From: Amaranthus tricolor
Taxonomy: Eukaryota; Streptophyta; Magnoliopsida; Caryophyllales; Amaranthaceae
DNA length: 64,000 bases
Reading direction: 5' to 3'
Assembly (NCBI RefSeq): GCF_026212465.1
Contig: NC_080051.1
Span: 20,511,446-20,575,445 of the forward strand
Both the position numbers and the translations under genes were made by a program. Shown here piece by piece: positions 11,705 through 31,751 of the stretch. Within the stretch, counting starts at the first letter, position 1. Every line of letters begins with the position of its first letter. The notes under the pieces are model-generated. The model made no database searches. It had not been told where the DNA came from and saw only the letters and a program-made list of their open reading frames with translations.

Positions 11705-11839
11705 TTAAGTATTAATATTCAATATTAATATATTTAACTTTTGTATATCATGAAAACCATGTTTAAATTTCTCTCTACATGTACGAAATATTTTAAATAA
11801 AACCTTTAAAATGAATTACTCTATAAACAATATATTATA

Positions 11840-12101
11840 CTCCCTCTAATTCAAAGTTAATGTCCTTTTTGCTTTTTGGATACTATTCACATTGCACTCT
11901 TAGTTTGTATTTAATTCTCAATGTATAAGTTGTTTAAATATAGTTAAATGAGATTTTGTTTGATTTGTTACAATATGAAGGTTATAGATATCAATTTTTT
12001 ATATTTTTTATTTATGCACAATTAGAGATAGTATGGATAAAATTGGTAAAATAACAAACATATAAAAAGCAAATAAAATATTAACTCTGAATTAGAGGGA
12101 G
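11840..12101. mobile_element. Stowaway-type MITE
   Basis: It starts CTCCCTCTAATTCAAAGTTAA and ends with the inverted TTAACTCTGAATTAGAGGGAG. It is flanked by TA on both sides (11838-11839 and 12102-12103). The CTCCCTC terminus and TA duplication fit Tc1/mariner-derived Stowaway elements. Confidence 0.85.
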
Positions 12102-13145
12102 TAAAACTTATTTAAATTCCTATGCAATTGCATCTATTGACTATTATAAAGAATATTGACTTTATTTTAATTTAATGAAAAAATATATACTTTCTCTCTT
12201 TTGATTTAGGTGCAACGTACTCTCTTTGCACAAATTTTAAGAAAACACATTGTGTATAGCAAAATGACATATTTACCCATATCACATGGGTTCCAAAAGT
12301 CTTGTTAGTACAAAAGGATGGGATTATGTCAGTATAAAAATCAGAATACCAAACCAAAAACATCGAACCCATTTTGTTTCTTCTTCAAAGCTTCTTTTTT
12401 TTTCATTGAAATGAAAAGATAATATCAAATAAAGTTTAAATCAACCGATAAAACCCCAAAAAGTTGAAGATGAAGATCAACTTGAATACAGAAATGATTA
12501 GAAATACAGTTGAACATGAAAATAAACCCAAAAAAATTGTTTACGAACTCGTAAGATGAAGATGAAGATAAACCCCTAAAAACTGATAACGGAAAGGAGA
12601 AGAAGAAGATGAAACTGATTAAAAAAGAATGATCAACATAAGTAAAATCCCCTAAACTGATAAAAACCCCTAAAGATAAAAACAATAAACCTGATTTTGG
12701 GTTTATAAGAGGGAGGGAGAAATGAGTGATATTGAGGGAGGAAGGCGTTTTGAGGCAGAAGAAGTAAGATGAATCTTATTTAGAGTTTATAAGAGGCTGG
12801 GAGGAAAGAAAGGTGAAGATGAGCATCTAGAATCAGTAAATAATAAAGGGGTTAGAGTTTTAGTAATTCTATTTATGGAGGGGTAATTATTGAATTTAAT
12901 TATTTAGTTAATTGGGAAAAAAGTTTATTGAGTTATTAAATGTAGGTAGTGTGTAGTAGTTGAAAATAAAGTAATTAAAGTAAAAATGTGTAATTGATAA
13001 AGATATATATGAAATAGAAATAAAGTAACACTAAAGTAGAGAATTATGTAGCTGCTCTTTGCCAAAAGAATAGTATTGTAAGTAAAACGAAACATCCATA
13101 AATAAAAGGTAAAATTGTTTCTAAAAAATCAACCTTTTAGCCATT

Positions 13146-13252
13146 TGCAAATAAAGGGTCAATGTTTTATTTATTCAATAAAAAGACAATATTTGTCTCA
13201 TTTTTACAACTAAAGAGATAGTAGGTAAAACAACCTGCTGTGACCGGTTAAT
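13146..13252 (+). repeat. Left terminal inverted repeat of the MULE
   Basis: It is an inverted copy of 19837-19931, about 85% alike over the outer 75 bp by eye, with an indel before the shared ACCGGTTAAT. Confidence 0.88.
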
Positions 13253-14512
13253 TCGAATTTTTCTTAAAAAAAACAGAAATAAAGTTCCTACGCTAATAAA
13301 TTCTTCATCTTCATTGTAATAAATTCACAAATTAACATGAACCTTCTACCAGAATATTGTTCTGCCGTCTCATTGTTTCAAAGCACCATTCCACAAAACA
13401 ATTTAAAACCAGTGCCAAAAAATCAAAACAGAATATTTTTCTGCCACAACATTGTTTCAAAACAAAACAATTCAAAACAGACCCATTACGTTACAGCAAA
13501 ACTACTAATGGCAGTACACTGTAATTCAAAACTGACCCATTACATTACAGCATTAGCTAAATGATGCTTGAGTTTGTTCAGTTGATGCTTGAGTGATTGA
13601 GCTTGTTCCTGCAACCTAAACAATTCAATACAATTAAGTCATCATTATACACAAATAAGATGGTTCATTATGTAAAATAAGATGCTTACTTCGGATGTGG
13701 ATGTCCTACCACCGTTGCACCCTGCTTGTCCAGATCTTCCCCCTCTGGACCCTACACCACTATGGATTAACCTTCCATTTCTACCTATTCTTATTGGTTG
13801 AGCTCCTCTTTCTTGTACATTCTCTGGGATTGTTGTTATAGAGGTTGATGCCTTTCTTGGTCTGCCCCGCTTGCGTGGAGATTGTGGTGGTTCATCATTA
13901 GTTGGCAACCTACCCTTGTTTGGACATTTCTGTTTGTTGTGACCCTTAACCTTGCAAATGCCACAAGTCATTTTCATATCGTGCCTACTCAGTCTTCCTA
14001 CCTTTTTTGGGCTTTCATGGTGATCTTTCCTCCTATTCAAGCAAGGTCTACCAGACCCTATTTTAATAGGTGGAGGTGTGAGTGTAAGATCTGTTCTAGG
14101 CCAAAGGATTAATGTAATCTTCGGGAGTTTTACGAACAAAAGAGATACAAGCAATAGTATGTCGGCATGGAATCCCTGTCAAATCCCACTTTCGCCATGT
14201 GCGGGTCCTACTTTCTAAATTGACAGTCATAACATCACCCAAATAATGACTACGCTGGAAGATCGTATTAGTTGAAGGGATAGCATCATAATTCTTAGCT
14301 TTCTCTTTCTCCTTTTCTAGTCTAGCTATAACCCTAGTACCATAATCACCTTTCCACATACTAACATCTCCTTTTTTAACATATAACTGTTGCATGTCTT
14401 GTGTTATAATGTCTTCCAACATGTGCATAATGTGTTTTGTTCGAGCAGTGATAATATATCCGTTAATTGTTTCTGCCATGTTATTCACAATGACATCAAC
14501 TTTGTTGTGGAT

Positions 14513-14578
14513 GACATATATGCCCTACAAAAACAAGCAAGGTTGTACCTCTTGAAACCATCCACAACTGCTGGCAAT
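14513..14578 (-). repeat. Coding-side partner of the MULE inverted duplication
   Basis: This part of the transposase coding region (around FKRYNLACFCRAYM) is repeated in inverted orientation at 18821-18885. Confidence 0.85.
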
Positions 14579-16444
14579 ATTTTCTCCATTTCCACTAAAG
14601 CATCTTCAAAATCAGCCTTATTGTATGCTTTAACTGCCTTCCAAAACAGAAGCTTCAACTCCTCACCCTTGAATGACTTGTGCGCGTAAATGTGTCTAGC
14701 ACAATGTCTGTGTTCAGCTTTAGGGAACACTTTAGCAACATCATTTAATATTGCCTAAAATAACATATTATGGAAGAATAAATGACAATATATAACAATT
14801 ATGTAAAAATAACTGTCAGAATACAACTAACTATAGCTGACTAACCTGGTGTTCATCTGATATAATAACCAAGTCGTTCCCATCATCTAAGTTGAGAAAA
14901 ATCTAAAGATTTTGTAGAAACCATTCCCAACTTTCATTGTTTTCACCCTCTACAACGACCCATGATATTGGGTACATTTGATCATTGTGGTCTCTCCCAA
15001 TAGCACTTAGTAGTTGACCACCTAAAAAGGTCTTTAGGAAGCACCGAAGCACGTATCGATACAAACAACCTTCCTGCATCCCTCTAACCATCCATGTTTC
15101 AACCCCTCAAAACACACATGCAGTCTTTGAAAAACATTAGCATTATCAACTCTCGTGGGATCAGCGACAAGTTTCACCAAGCTTTGTGGGTTAATGTGTT
15201 TCAGAGCCTCAATGTAACTACCAAGCTTGGTGTAGTGCTCTAGCGCACTACCATGAAGCATTCGATGTGCATGATACTTGACTCTATAAGAAAAATCCTT
15301 ATTAACAAGAACACCAAAGGCTTTCTTAATCATAGGAATTATTTCTTTAGCTTGCCAATGTGGTCGAACCTTGAACACCTCTAAGAATTGCTCTGCTACC
15401 CATCTGGATTTCATTTGCCTTTTCTTTTTCATGTTTCTTGAACAGTTATGCTCACCATCAACTGATTTAACAACATACACAACTCTCCTTGAATCCCATC
15501 CACCATACAAATAAAAATTGCATCTTTAGACACATTTCACAGTGATATTTTATTTTCTATGATTATTACTAGAGGTTATTGTGATATTCCTTCCCTGTAA
15601 TATCCCATACTTTGCCACAACATTCTTGAAGCTTTGCCTAGAGGTGAACCTTTGCCCAACAACCCATTTAAAGCACTTAAAATATGTATTATCTCCAAGT
15701 AAAGGCCCTCTTTTTCTTAACCTGCTCTCATCACCAAAAAACCCTTCATCTGAACCTGGAGGTGTCTCAATATCATCTGAACTGTCCCCAGAATCAGAGT
15801 TTACATTTTCTTCCTTAACATCATTTTCCAGATCTGTTTGTTGAGCTCCATGCGTACCTTGAGTAGCCTCTCTTTGCACTCTTTCTAAAGAATTGACAAG
15901 CTTAGAAATTTTCCCTCCAAACTTGTGTCTAGCAGCTACGAACTCTTTATCACTGGATCCTTCAACATCTACTAACTCATCCACTAAATCAACATCCTCT
16001 AATTCATCCTCACTACTCACACTATCATCAAGGCCTACTTCATAATCCTCATCTTCTGAACTACTACTACCAGATGCACTCCCCTCTACGGATTTATCTA
16101 CAAAATCAGAATGAATTTCAGGCTCAAGAGGGTGGTCAACATTAGTATCAGGGAATAATGCCCTTTTGGTAGTAGTGGCTGTTGGTAAATTGCTCCTAGG
16201 ACTTCTCCTCAATGCTATATTAGTACTCCTTCTAGGGGTTAACTTTTTGGGCTGGACCTTTGGTTGATCAAGTGGTCCTTTATCAAGATAAGTTACAGGG
16301 AGTGCTGAAGTTGGATATTTATGAAGCACATACACATTCACTGTCCTAATTTGAATTATTGCATTATGTAACTCATTTTCCCCATCTATCTTCCTTAAGC
16401 CATCCTTTAAAGTGTAACCTGGAAGCAAGTAAAAAAGCCCTTTT

Positions 16445-18635
16445 TGTAACACCCTCAAAATAGGTCGAACTTTTGAAAACACCTTTAATGAAAAACATGA
16501 GCCAAAACCTACTCATGGGAGTGTTACCGCCACATCTATTTCTAATAAAATAAATGTAAGGCTTAACGACTAAGAAATAACTTAATAACTTCAAAATCAA
16601 ACAAAGGGTCTTACAACATAAGAAAAGACTGAAACGTAATATATGTCCATATAAAATTTAAACAACTTAAGGTAAATTTAAACTGAAATACGACTCTAAT
16701 AAAACCTATGTTCTAGGTGATCCTCACTCCACGATTCCCACGCAATCAATAACCTGCAACATAAGAATGCAAGAAAAACAAGGGAAAAACTCCCAAAATT
16801 AGGAAATTGAGTAATTCCAACTCCATCCCATAAAACGATTAAGTTTGAAAATGATTTAAGAAAAATATAATCAAATTGAAATAATTTTAGAAAATAATAT
16901 ATAGCTGAGTTTAAAAAAAACAATTTGTGAAAACAATATATATAATATCACATAAACCAATTTATTAATTTGATACTTAATAATGACAATCACATAATCA
17001 ATTTTTAATTTGAGGGAACGACAACGCCAGTAGGCCGAGGCTTTACCCCTATACCTACTTCATCAAGAGGTCGTCACCCCAAATAATTCAAGGCCAGCAG
17101 ATAGTCTCAGGGAACCCTAGTGCGCACACCCCTTCTACTTGGATCACAACAAATAGAAGGAAGACCAAACATCGTATCAAGTATCAGAAATAATAATACC
17201 TGTCGGCAGCTATACTAACCAAACAAGACAACCTGTTCATCACCCTTATACTTGGATCACAACAAATATAAGAGCTTCATTTCCCTCGTGTTACACTTTA
17301 CGTGATTTAATATATTTTAATAATTAGTCGCGAGCACACAAACATATAATCAAACATACATTATACATTTTATTTTATGATCATAGGTTTTCCCAAGAAA
17401 AAAATATATATCTCAAGAATATTCATTTGCAATATTAATATCATAATATTTTTCTCCCAAATTCAATTGCATTTAAAATTATTATTAAAATAATAACATA
17501 ACTTCATCAAAATAATAATATTATAAGTATTTCTCTTTCAAATTAAATCGTATCTAATTTTGTTATCGAATAATAATATAAATTTTATCAAAATAGTAAT
17601 TATAAATTCAAGTTTGACAAAAATAATAGTAGATATAATTTGTAAATATATAAAACATAATATCATACAAATAATCTATATAAAATCATGCATTCTATTT
17701 AAACACATTAATTATCACTTAACACATAATATTAATGGGATAGTCCTAATTAGATGGACATTGAGAATTGCCTTGTCACGCGATCCTAAACAAACGTGCG
17801 CTCTTAATAATCTTTGTCTACGAATTCGCTGTCTACACGATAAAATAATATATCTCAAATTAATACCCCGATCAACCCAATCGAAATAAATAAATTAAAA
17901 GACTCTCGATTTATATTTTTGCAATTTATTTACAATGACAAATTTTAAAATGTAGTTAAAATTTTAAAGATTAGTAGTAATAGTTTTAAAAGAAAAGGAC
18001 GAAGTTTAAATAATAAAAGGATTATAAAAAAAGAATATATACATATATATATAAAGATGCTTTAGAAAACTTAGGAAATTTGGTATTGGTTACCAATACT
18101 CACGAAAAGAAACGAAACAGGGGAAAGAAGAGAGAGGAGGAGAAAAGGAGAGAGAGAGAAAGAGGGAGAAGGAAGAAGGTGCCGGCCGGCGGTGGCTCTG
18201 GTGGCCGCCGTCACACGCCGGTGGTATCCCGGTGACCGCCGTATCGCCAGAAAACTAAGGTCAGAAATACTTTTTTTTTTTCATTTTTCAAATAAAAGAT
18301 GGGTGTTTTTCAATTAATAGCATAAATTTTTTTGGGTTTTGAATAAAAAAAATTTCTAACAAAAGATGAAATTCATACCTTTAATATCAAAACCTTGCCT
18401 TTTCTTGATTAAATTTTAAGCAATTGGAAGATGGAGAAAGTAGTTTGTGGGAGAAAAATGAAGTGTGAGTAATAATGTGAATGAATTAAGGGTAATTGGT
18501 TTAATTTATAGTGGATAAATAAGGTTAGTTATAAGATTTAGAGGGAGAAGTGAGAAGTTATTTGTTATTGGGGAGTTATATTTTTTTTAAAAAAAAAAAA
18601 AAAACGGATGCTACTTAAAAAAAACGGATGTTACA
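16445..18635. mobile_element. 2.2-kb solo LTR inserted in the MULE transposase
   Basis: It starts TGTAACACCCTC and ends ACGGATGTTACA, with perfect 5-bp duplications CTTTT at 16440-16444 and 18636-18640. Removing it with one CTTTT copy restores the transposase reading frame, which fixes the boundaries. No coding domains, primer binding site or second LTR lie inside, so a solo LTR from unequal recombination is the simplest reading. TGTAAC...GTTACA ends and the length fit plant Ty3/gypsy LTRs. A TATA-like run at about 18035-18055 is followed by a GA-rich stretch and a local GC-rich patch (18181-18245), suggesting a plus-strand transcription start. A non-autonomous element with this structure is the alternative. 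Confidence 0.85.
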
Positions 18636-18820
18636 CTTTTATACCTCTATCTCCATCGCACTTATTAGCTAAACTCATCAAGTAATTCATAGACAAATCA
18701 TCTGGATCTACCTCCATTATTCTACCAAAACCTCCAATATAACTAATACTATCTTTAGCTTCCTTGAATTTACCCCTGTACCAAATTTTAATAGATACTT
18801 TTTCATTCATCATGTTCACA

Positions 18821-18885
18821 ATTGCCAGCAGTGTGGATGATTTGAAGAGGTACAATCCTGCTTGTTTTTGTAGGGCATATATGTC
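18821..18885 (+). repeat. Inverted copy of transposase coding sequence upstream of the MURA ATG
   Basis: About 65 bp match the reverse complement of 14513-14578, sharing blocks such as TGTAGGGCATATATGTC and CTTGTTTTTGT. It ends 8-11 bases before the probable MURA start codon, so a transcript from this gene would carry an antisense stretch of its own coding region in the leader. Confidence 0.85.
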
Positions 18886-18889
18886 ATAA

Positions 18890-19510
18890 CAGAGTAAATT
18901 CCAACAATTACACAAAAATGCTAATTTTTAATGTGTTTAACCAAATTCCATCATAAAAGAACAAATTTCAACAATTACTAAGCAAATTCTAACAATTACA
19001 TAAAAATCCTAATTTCTAATGTGTTTAACCAAATTTCACCATAAGAGAGTAAATTCCAACAATTACTAAGCAAATTCCAACAATTATACAAAAATCCTAA
19101 TTTCTAACATGTTTAACCAAATTCCACCATAAGAGAGTAAATTCCAACAATTACTAAGCAAATCCTAATATCTAATGTGTTTAACCAAATTCCATCATAA
19201 GAGAATAAATTCCAAAAATTACTAAGAAAATTCCAACAATTACACAAAAATTCTAATTTCTAATGTGTTCTACCAAATTCCACCATAAGAGAACAAATTC
19301 CAACAATTACTAAGCAAATTTCAACAATTACACAAAAATCCTAATTTCTAAATGTGTTTAACTAAATTCTACCATAAGAGAATAAATTCCAACAATTACT
19401 AAAGCAAATTTCAACAATTACACAAAAATCTTAACTTCTTATGTGTTTAACAAAATTCCACCATAAGAGAGTAAATTCTAACAATTACTAAGCAAATCAA
19501 CAATTATCAA
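18890..19510. repeat. Seven-copy ~88-bp tandem repeat, subterminal in the MULE
   Basis: Units contain TAATGTGTTTAACCAAATTCC, then CACCATAAGAGAGTAAATTCC and AACAATTACTAAGC. Their landmark recurs at about 18931, 19019, 19109, 19175, 19263, 19352 and 19441. Spacing is 88-90 bp except for one 66-bp unit. It lies between the right TIR and the transposase start, where a promoter or transposase-binding repeats could sit. Confidence 0.85.
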
Positions 19511-19836
19511 TAAGGAGACATCACTTGAAGAAATTTAGAGTTAGAAACTTACTTAGGTTGTGATATTTTAGTGAAAGTCAACTTTGTCCTAAATTTACAT
19601 TTGTGTTGCTATTGGAGAAGGATTAAAGGGACCGATTTTTTGGGTTGAAGATGCAGCAACTGGTTTGGCAAGGACTTGAAGATGCTGGTTTTTCGTGGGT
19701 TGGAGATGCGAAATCAAGGTGAAAGATGCACACTGTTTTCGTGGGTTTGCAAGGGAAATGAAAGATGTTTGCAAGGAAATTGAAAGATGTTTGTGAATTG
19801 GAAGAAGACAGAGACAAATATGTTCTCGAAATAAAT

Positions 19837-19931
19837 ATTAACCGGTAACCAATAAACTATCTCTTTAGTTGCAAAAATGAGACAAAGATTGTCTATTTTT
19901 AAATAAATGACACATTGACCCTTTATTTGCA
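19837..19931 (-). repeat. Right terminal inverted repeat of the MULE
   Basis: Its reverse complement starts TGCAAATAAAGGGTCAATG and pairs with 13146-13252. It faces the SKD1 promoter. Confidence 0.88.
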
Positions 19932-20282
19932 GATAATAAAAAAAAGTGTTGCAAAGTAATTTGAAATTAAAAAAAAAAAAGTTTACCAAGGCGGAAAGCA
20001 AAAGAGCAGCTTCCTAATAGAGTAACAGTCAATCCCCCTGCGCCTGCCCGTTGTCCTGAGGCTCTCAGGTTAATCAAAACTGTCCTCATATACCAATTTA
20101 CGTTTAATTCATTATCAACCATCATTTCGTCTCTCCTAAGAATCTCGCAGCAATCCACTTCCATTATTCCGATCACCCCCCAATTATCCTCTATGCTACA
20201 ACCCTAACCCTAATCTACTCTATCAATCGAATTACTCTAATTGATTTGAATATTCGATTCGATTTGCTTTAAACATTGAGGT
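19932..20282 (+). promoter_or_regulatory. Short promoter and 5' leader region of SKD1
   Basis: Only 351 bp separate the MULE right end from the SKD1 start codon. No clear TATA box is visible; a CCCTAACCCTAATC stretch near 20203-20215 resembles the telo-box-like motifs common in leaders of plant housekeeping genes. The transcription start cannot be placed from sequence. Confidence 0.45.
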
Positions 20283-28830
<8,548 letters not shown>

Positions 28831-29398
28831 TTTTTTCCGATGGAAGTTCAGTATGTCATTCCGAGGAGATTGCAGAAGTTATTACTATACGTAATACTAT
28901 GATGCAATGTCCAGCGATCTCCTCTTGTTCAGAACTATATTCAAATATTTAATATCTGGAAAGATATTAATTTGCCTTGTTTAAACAAAAGCCGTGTAAT
29001 TGTGCATTAATCTCGTTTCTCATTCTTTCGGAAAAAAAACATGTTTCGCATTACTCCATATCAATAGTAGCCTGCTTGGCACTTCTGATGTTTTATAATG
29101 TTGCAAGTAATAATGCTACGTTATGTTGGATTTTACGCCATAAAATGCTACAAAGGATTTCAATTTCTAACATCTCAGTCCTTTTCATTTTGTCACCATC
29201 TCTTATATATTGAACTTTCAAGATTGCCCCTGTTTACTTTTCAAACCTTCAATTTCTAATATCTCTCTAAAAACTCTCTCATAACACTTATTGGACTAAA
29301 ACAAACTAAAACTAAAAATTGAATTACTGTGGCAAAAGAAAATGATCACCAAAATGATTCGGTAAGCATCGATAACGATCATTAATTTCAAAAAAATT
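28831..29398. other. SKD1 3' UTR and intergenic spacer
   Basis: The first part after the TAA stop is probably the SKD1 3' UTR. No gene or further element is recognised before the foldback that starts near 29399. Confidence 0.6.
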
Positions 29399-30187
29399 GT
29401 TTGTGTTGAAATTTGATACATATTCATTCTTTTGGCTATAACTTTTAATAGGAAAATCACATAATTGCAATGTTTGCTGCATTAGAACCTAGACTTCAAG
29501 ATCTTTCCAATGATACCCAATTCTGATAACCGAGCGAGAAATGACGATCGTTTAAAGTTTATTTGTACTGAAATTTGATACATGTTCAATCTTTTGGGCA
29601 TAACTTTATATAAAAAAGATCGTATTAATGCAAGGTTTGCGTCACTAGAAACTAGACTTCGAGAGCTTTCCAACGACATATTATATGCCCAATTCCGACA
29701 ACGGAACGATAAATGACGACAATTTAAAGTTTGCAGGGATTTTTAAGATACAGTCGCGCGCGTCCGGACTGCGGTATGATTGCATAAAACGCACGACTAA
29801 ATCGCGGTATGATCGCGCGCGACTGGATGTTAGAATTCACTGCAAACTTTAAACGGTCATCATTTCTCGCTTGATTGTCAGAATTGGGCATATAATATAT
29901 CGTTGGAAAGCTTTTAAAGTCTAGATTCTAATACCGCAAACCTTGAATTAATAAAATTTTTCTATAAGAAGTTATGCCCAAAAGATTGAACATATATCAA
30001 ATTTCAGCACAAGTACATTTTAAACGATTATCATTTCTCGCTCGGTTATCGGAATTGATTATACAATATATCATTGGAAAGATCTTGAACTTTAGGTTCT
30101 AATGCCGCAAACATTGTAATAATGTGATTTTCCTATCAAAAGTTTTGGCCAAAAGAGTTATCATGTATCAAATTTCAACACAAAACG
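29399..30187. repeat. 789-bp foldback with ~340-bp arms
   Basis: The left arm (29399-29736) and right arm (29840-30187) are inverted copies. Each arm is itself a diverged double unit containing GAAATTTGATACAT, TTTTGGGCATAAC and a CTTTCCAATGATA-type block. The ~100-bp centre carries a second palindrome, CAGTCGCGCGCG (29751-29762) against CGCGCGCGACTG (29813-29824), with two GCGGTATGAT repeats. A transcript would fold into a very long hairpin. The flanks share AAATTG, a possible target duplication. Confidence 0.82.
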
Positions 30188-31065
30188 TGTGATTAAATTG
30201 ATTTTCCGATTTAAAAAAATTGTTTTCTTTTTTAAAATAAATATTTTTTATTTAAATTTAACTACTACTAAAAAATTTAGTTTAGCAATAATAATGGATG
30301 ATTATATAATTAAAACTAGATTTAAGGGCATTTTAGTAATTTCAATAAAAAAAAGTGACGAGACAATGAAAAGGGTAACGAACTTTAAAGATTGGATTAA
30401 ATTTAAGGTCTTAGTTATCTTTATAATTAGGGGTTTGATTATGTATTTAACCCATCTCTTTTTAACGGTTTAAATCCTCGTTTTGATGGGTGCTCTAATA
30501 GCTGATTGAATGTGGATTTTTTAGCGGTTGGAAATGACCTATAAAGAGGTCATAATAGCTTAGAAGATCACACATGATTCGCAAATAACCACATATAAAT
30601 TTTGAACATAAAAACAATTGTGCTATTTACAATGCAAATCTAGAATGGTGAATTTTCTTATTTAACGTTTTTTGTAAACATTTTTATTAGGAGTATTAGA
30701 CATATGCTGTGAGTGGTGTGCAATTTAGGTCGTACTCAAAATGTTAAAACTTTTAGAAAGAATCATAGTTAATAGATAGTCGTAGAATTTTAAACGAAAA
30801 TATAAAAAAGGGTTTGAAAGTTGCAAATATTTTGGCATGCGCAAAGACGAGATATTGACAAATCGGTAAGAAATATAGAAAGTTAAAGCTAGGACGAAGT
30901 CAATCAAAGATGACTTGAAGGACAATAGTGAAAAATAATTTGAAGGATCCAGACGTACAATTGAGAAGGTAGAAAATCAGAACAAATAGAGGAAAAGAAT
31001 CCATGTGAATGACTATAGAACTAGTATATTGGTTCATGTAGCCAACCCTAATCTTTAAATTTATA

Positions 31066-31323
31066 CCCCCTCCAATTTACTACTAATGTCCTATTTGCTT
31101 TATGCACTCTATCCAATGCACTTACTCAATCCTTAGTATCTCAATTGTGCATAATTAAAAATTATGGAAAATTGATGTACATAATCCTTGCATCGAGACG
31201 AATCAAACAAGATACCACATAACTATATTTTAATTTATAGATTAACAAGAAAATACAAATTAAGAGTAAGAAATGAATAGTGTTCAAAAAGCAAATGGAA
31301 TATTACTAGTGAATTGGAGGGAC
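31066..31323. mobile_element. Stowaway-type MITE
   Basis: Left terminus CCCCCTCCAATTTACTACTAA pairs with right terminus TTACTAGTGAATTGGAGGGAC. TA dinucleotides flank it at 31064-31065 and 31324-31325. The interior shares GCACTCTATCCAATGCAC-type sequence with the next MITE. Confidence 0.82.
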
Positions 31324-31596
31324 TATAAAATAATATCTAGTATTCTTGTTATTTAGAAAATATTTTCATATTAAAAGTAAAAATATACAAATTTTTAAGT
31401 TAGGACAAAAAATTGTTGATCTAGAATTTGATGTATAACTGAAAACATTGACAAAATTAAGAAAAAGGTCAAAACGATTGCATATAGATCAAAAGATGTC
31501 AAAACGATCGCATATAGATCAAAAGAGGTCAAATCTTTTTTAAATGAATTAATTGTGAATACAAAATTTAGAGTTTTTTGAATTACAACCTCAATA

Positions 31597-31751
31597 CTCC
31601 ATCCTATTCATCACAAGTGTCTTAATGCAAGGATTATTCACAACTTTTTATAATTTTTAATTATATGATAATTAAAGATATTAAGGATTGAATAAGTGCA
31701 TTGGATAGAGTGCAAAAAACAAATGAGACACTTGTGGTGAATAGGAGGGAA
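31597..31751. mobile_element. Short Stowaway-type MITE
   Basis: CTCCATCCTATTCATCACAA at the left pairs with TTGTGGTGAATAGGAGGGAA at the right, with TA on both sides. It is 155 bp long and appears to be an internally deleted relative of the 31066-31323 copy. Confidence 0.8.

Larger units (their letters stand above)
10735..13145. other. AT-rich intergenic region between the methyltransferase and the MULE
   Basis: I see no gene here. Open frames are short, low in complexity and without recognisable domains. The stretch includes two MITEs listed separately (11397-11704 and 11840-12101). The 12400-12720 part is purine-rich with GATGAAGATGAAGAT-type runs that resemble a degraded coding or UTR region, but no product can be assigned. 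Confidence 0.6.
13540..18813 (-). pseudogene. MuDR-type (MURA) transposase, disrupted
   Basis: Reading leftward from an ATG at 18813 or 18810, the N-terminal piece (MNEKVSIKIWYRGKF...) ends at the solo LTR and resumes at 16444 (GLFYLLPGYTLKDG) in frame. An acidic Ser/Asp/Glu-rich spacer and the PMuDR-like segment (FTSRQSFKNVVAKYG, near 15600) follow. The transposase core has VCIDTCF and a later IISDEHQ, with a probable intron about 14845-14755. A SWIM-like CRHTIACI (about 14150), the zinc knuckle CGICKVKGHNKQKC (about 13945) and the AT-hook RKRGRPRK (about 13865) come next. A last exon at 13608-13540 is possible. Lesions: TAA at 15550 and near 15528, frameshift near 15040, in-frame TAG near 14903, frameshift near 14490, a further frame change near 14105, plus the LTR insertion. 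It is non-functional. Confidence 0.87.
13146..19931 (-). mobile_element. Mutator-like element (MULE) with ~100-bp TIRs
   Basis: The ends (13146-13252 and 19837-19931) are inverted copies that start TGCAAATAAAGGGTCAATG and share TGTCTCATTTTTxCAACTAA and ACCGGTTAAT blocks. Between them a minus-strand MuDR-type transposase gene is recognisable, and subterminal tandem repeats lie at 18890-19510. A 2191-bp solo LTR is inserted at 16445-18635, so the MULE before that insertion was about 4.6 kb. The 9-bp target duplication typical of Mutator elements could not be identified, because the outermost bases have diverged. The right end is 351 bp from the SKD1 start codon. Confidence 0.88.

Noticed and set aside
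12172..12685. Two minus-strand open frames rich in Phe/Ser upstream of the MULE
   Set aside because: They are low in complexity, have no homology I recognise, and lie in sequence that reads like AT-rich spacer with GATGAAGAT runs.
16445..18635. A non-transposon gene or ncRNA in the insertion within the MULE
   Set aside because: Terminal TG...CA, the 5-bp duplication and lack of coding content fit an LTR better.
18631..18915. The piece before the MULE transposase ATG read as an extended N-terminus
   Set aside because: The codons upstream of the MNEK start are the antisense copy of the transposase coding region (18821-18885), so they are better read as leader.
18890..19510. Possible CRISPR-like array
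   Set aside because: Repeats are ~88 bp, contiguous and diverged, without unique spacers, in a plant transposon.
30189..30473. 94-codon open frame right of the foldback
   Set aside because: It is Lys/Phe/Ile-rich AT-driven sequence with no start context or homology.
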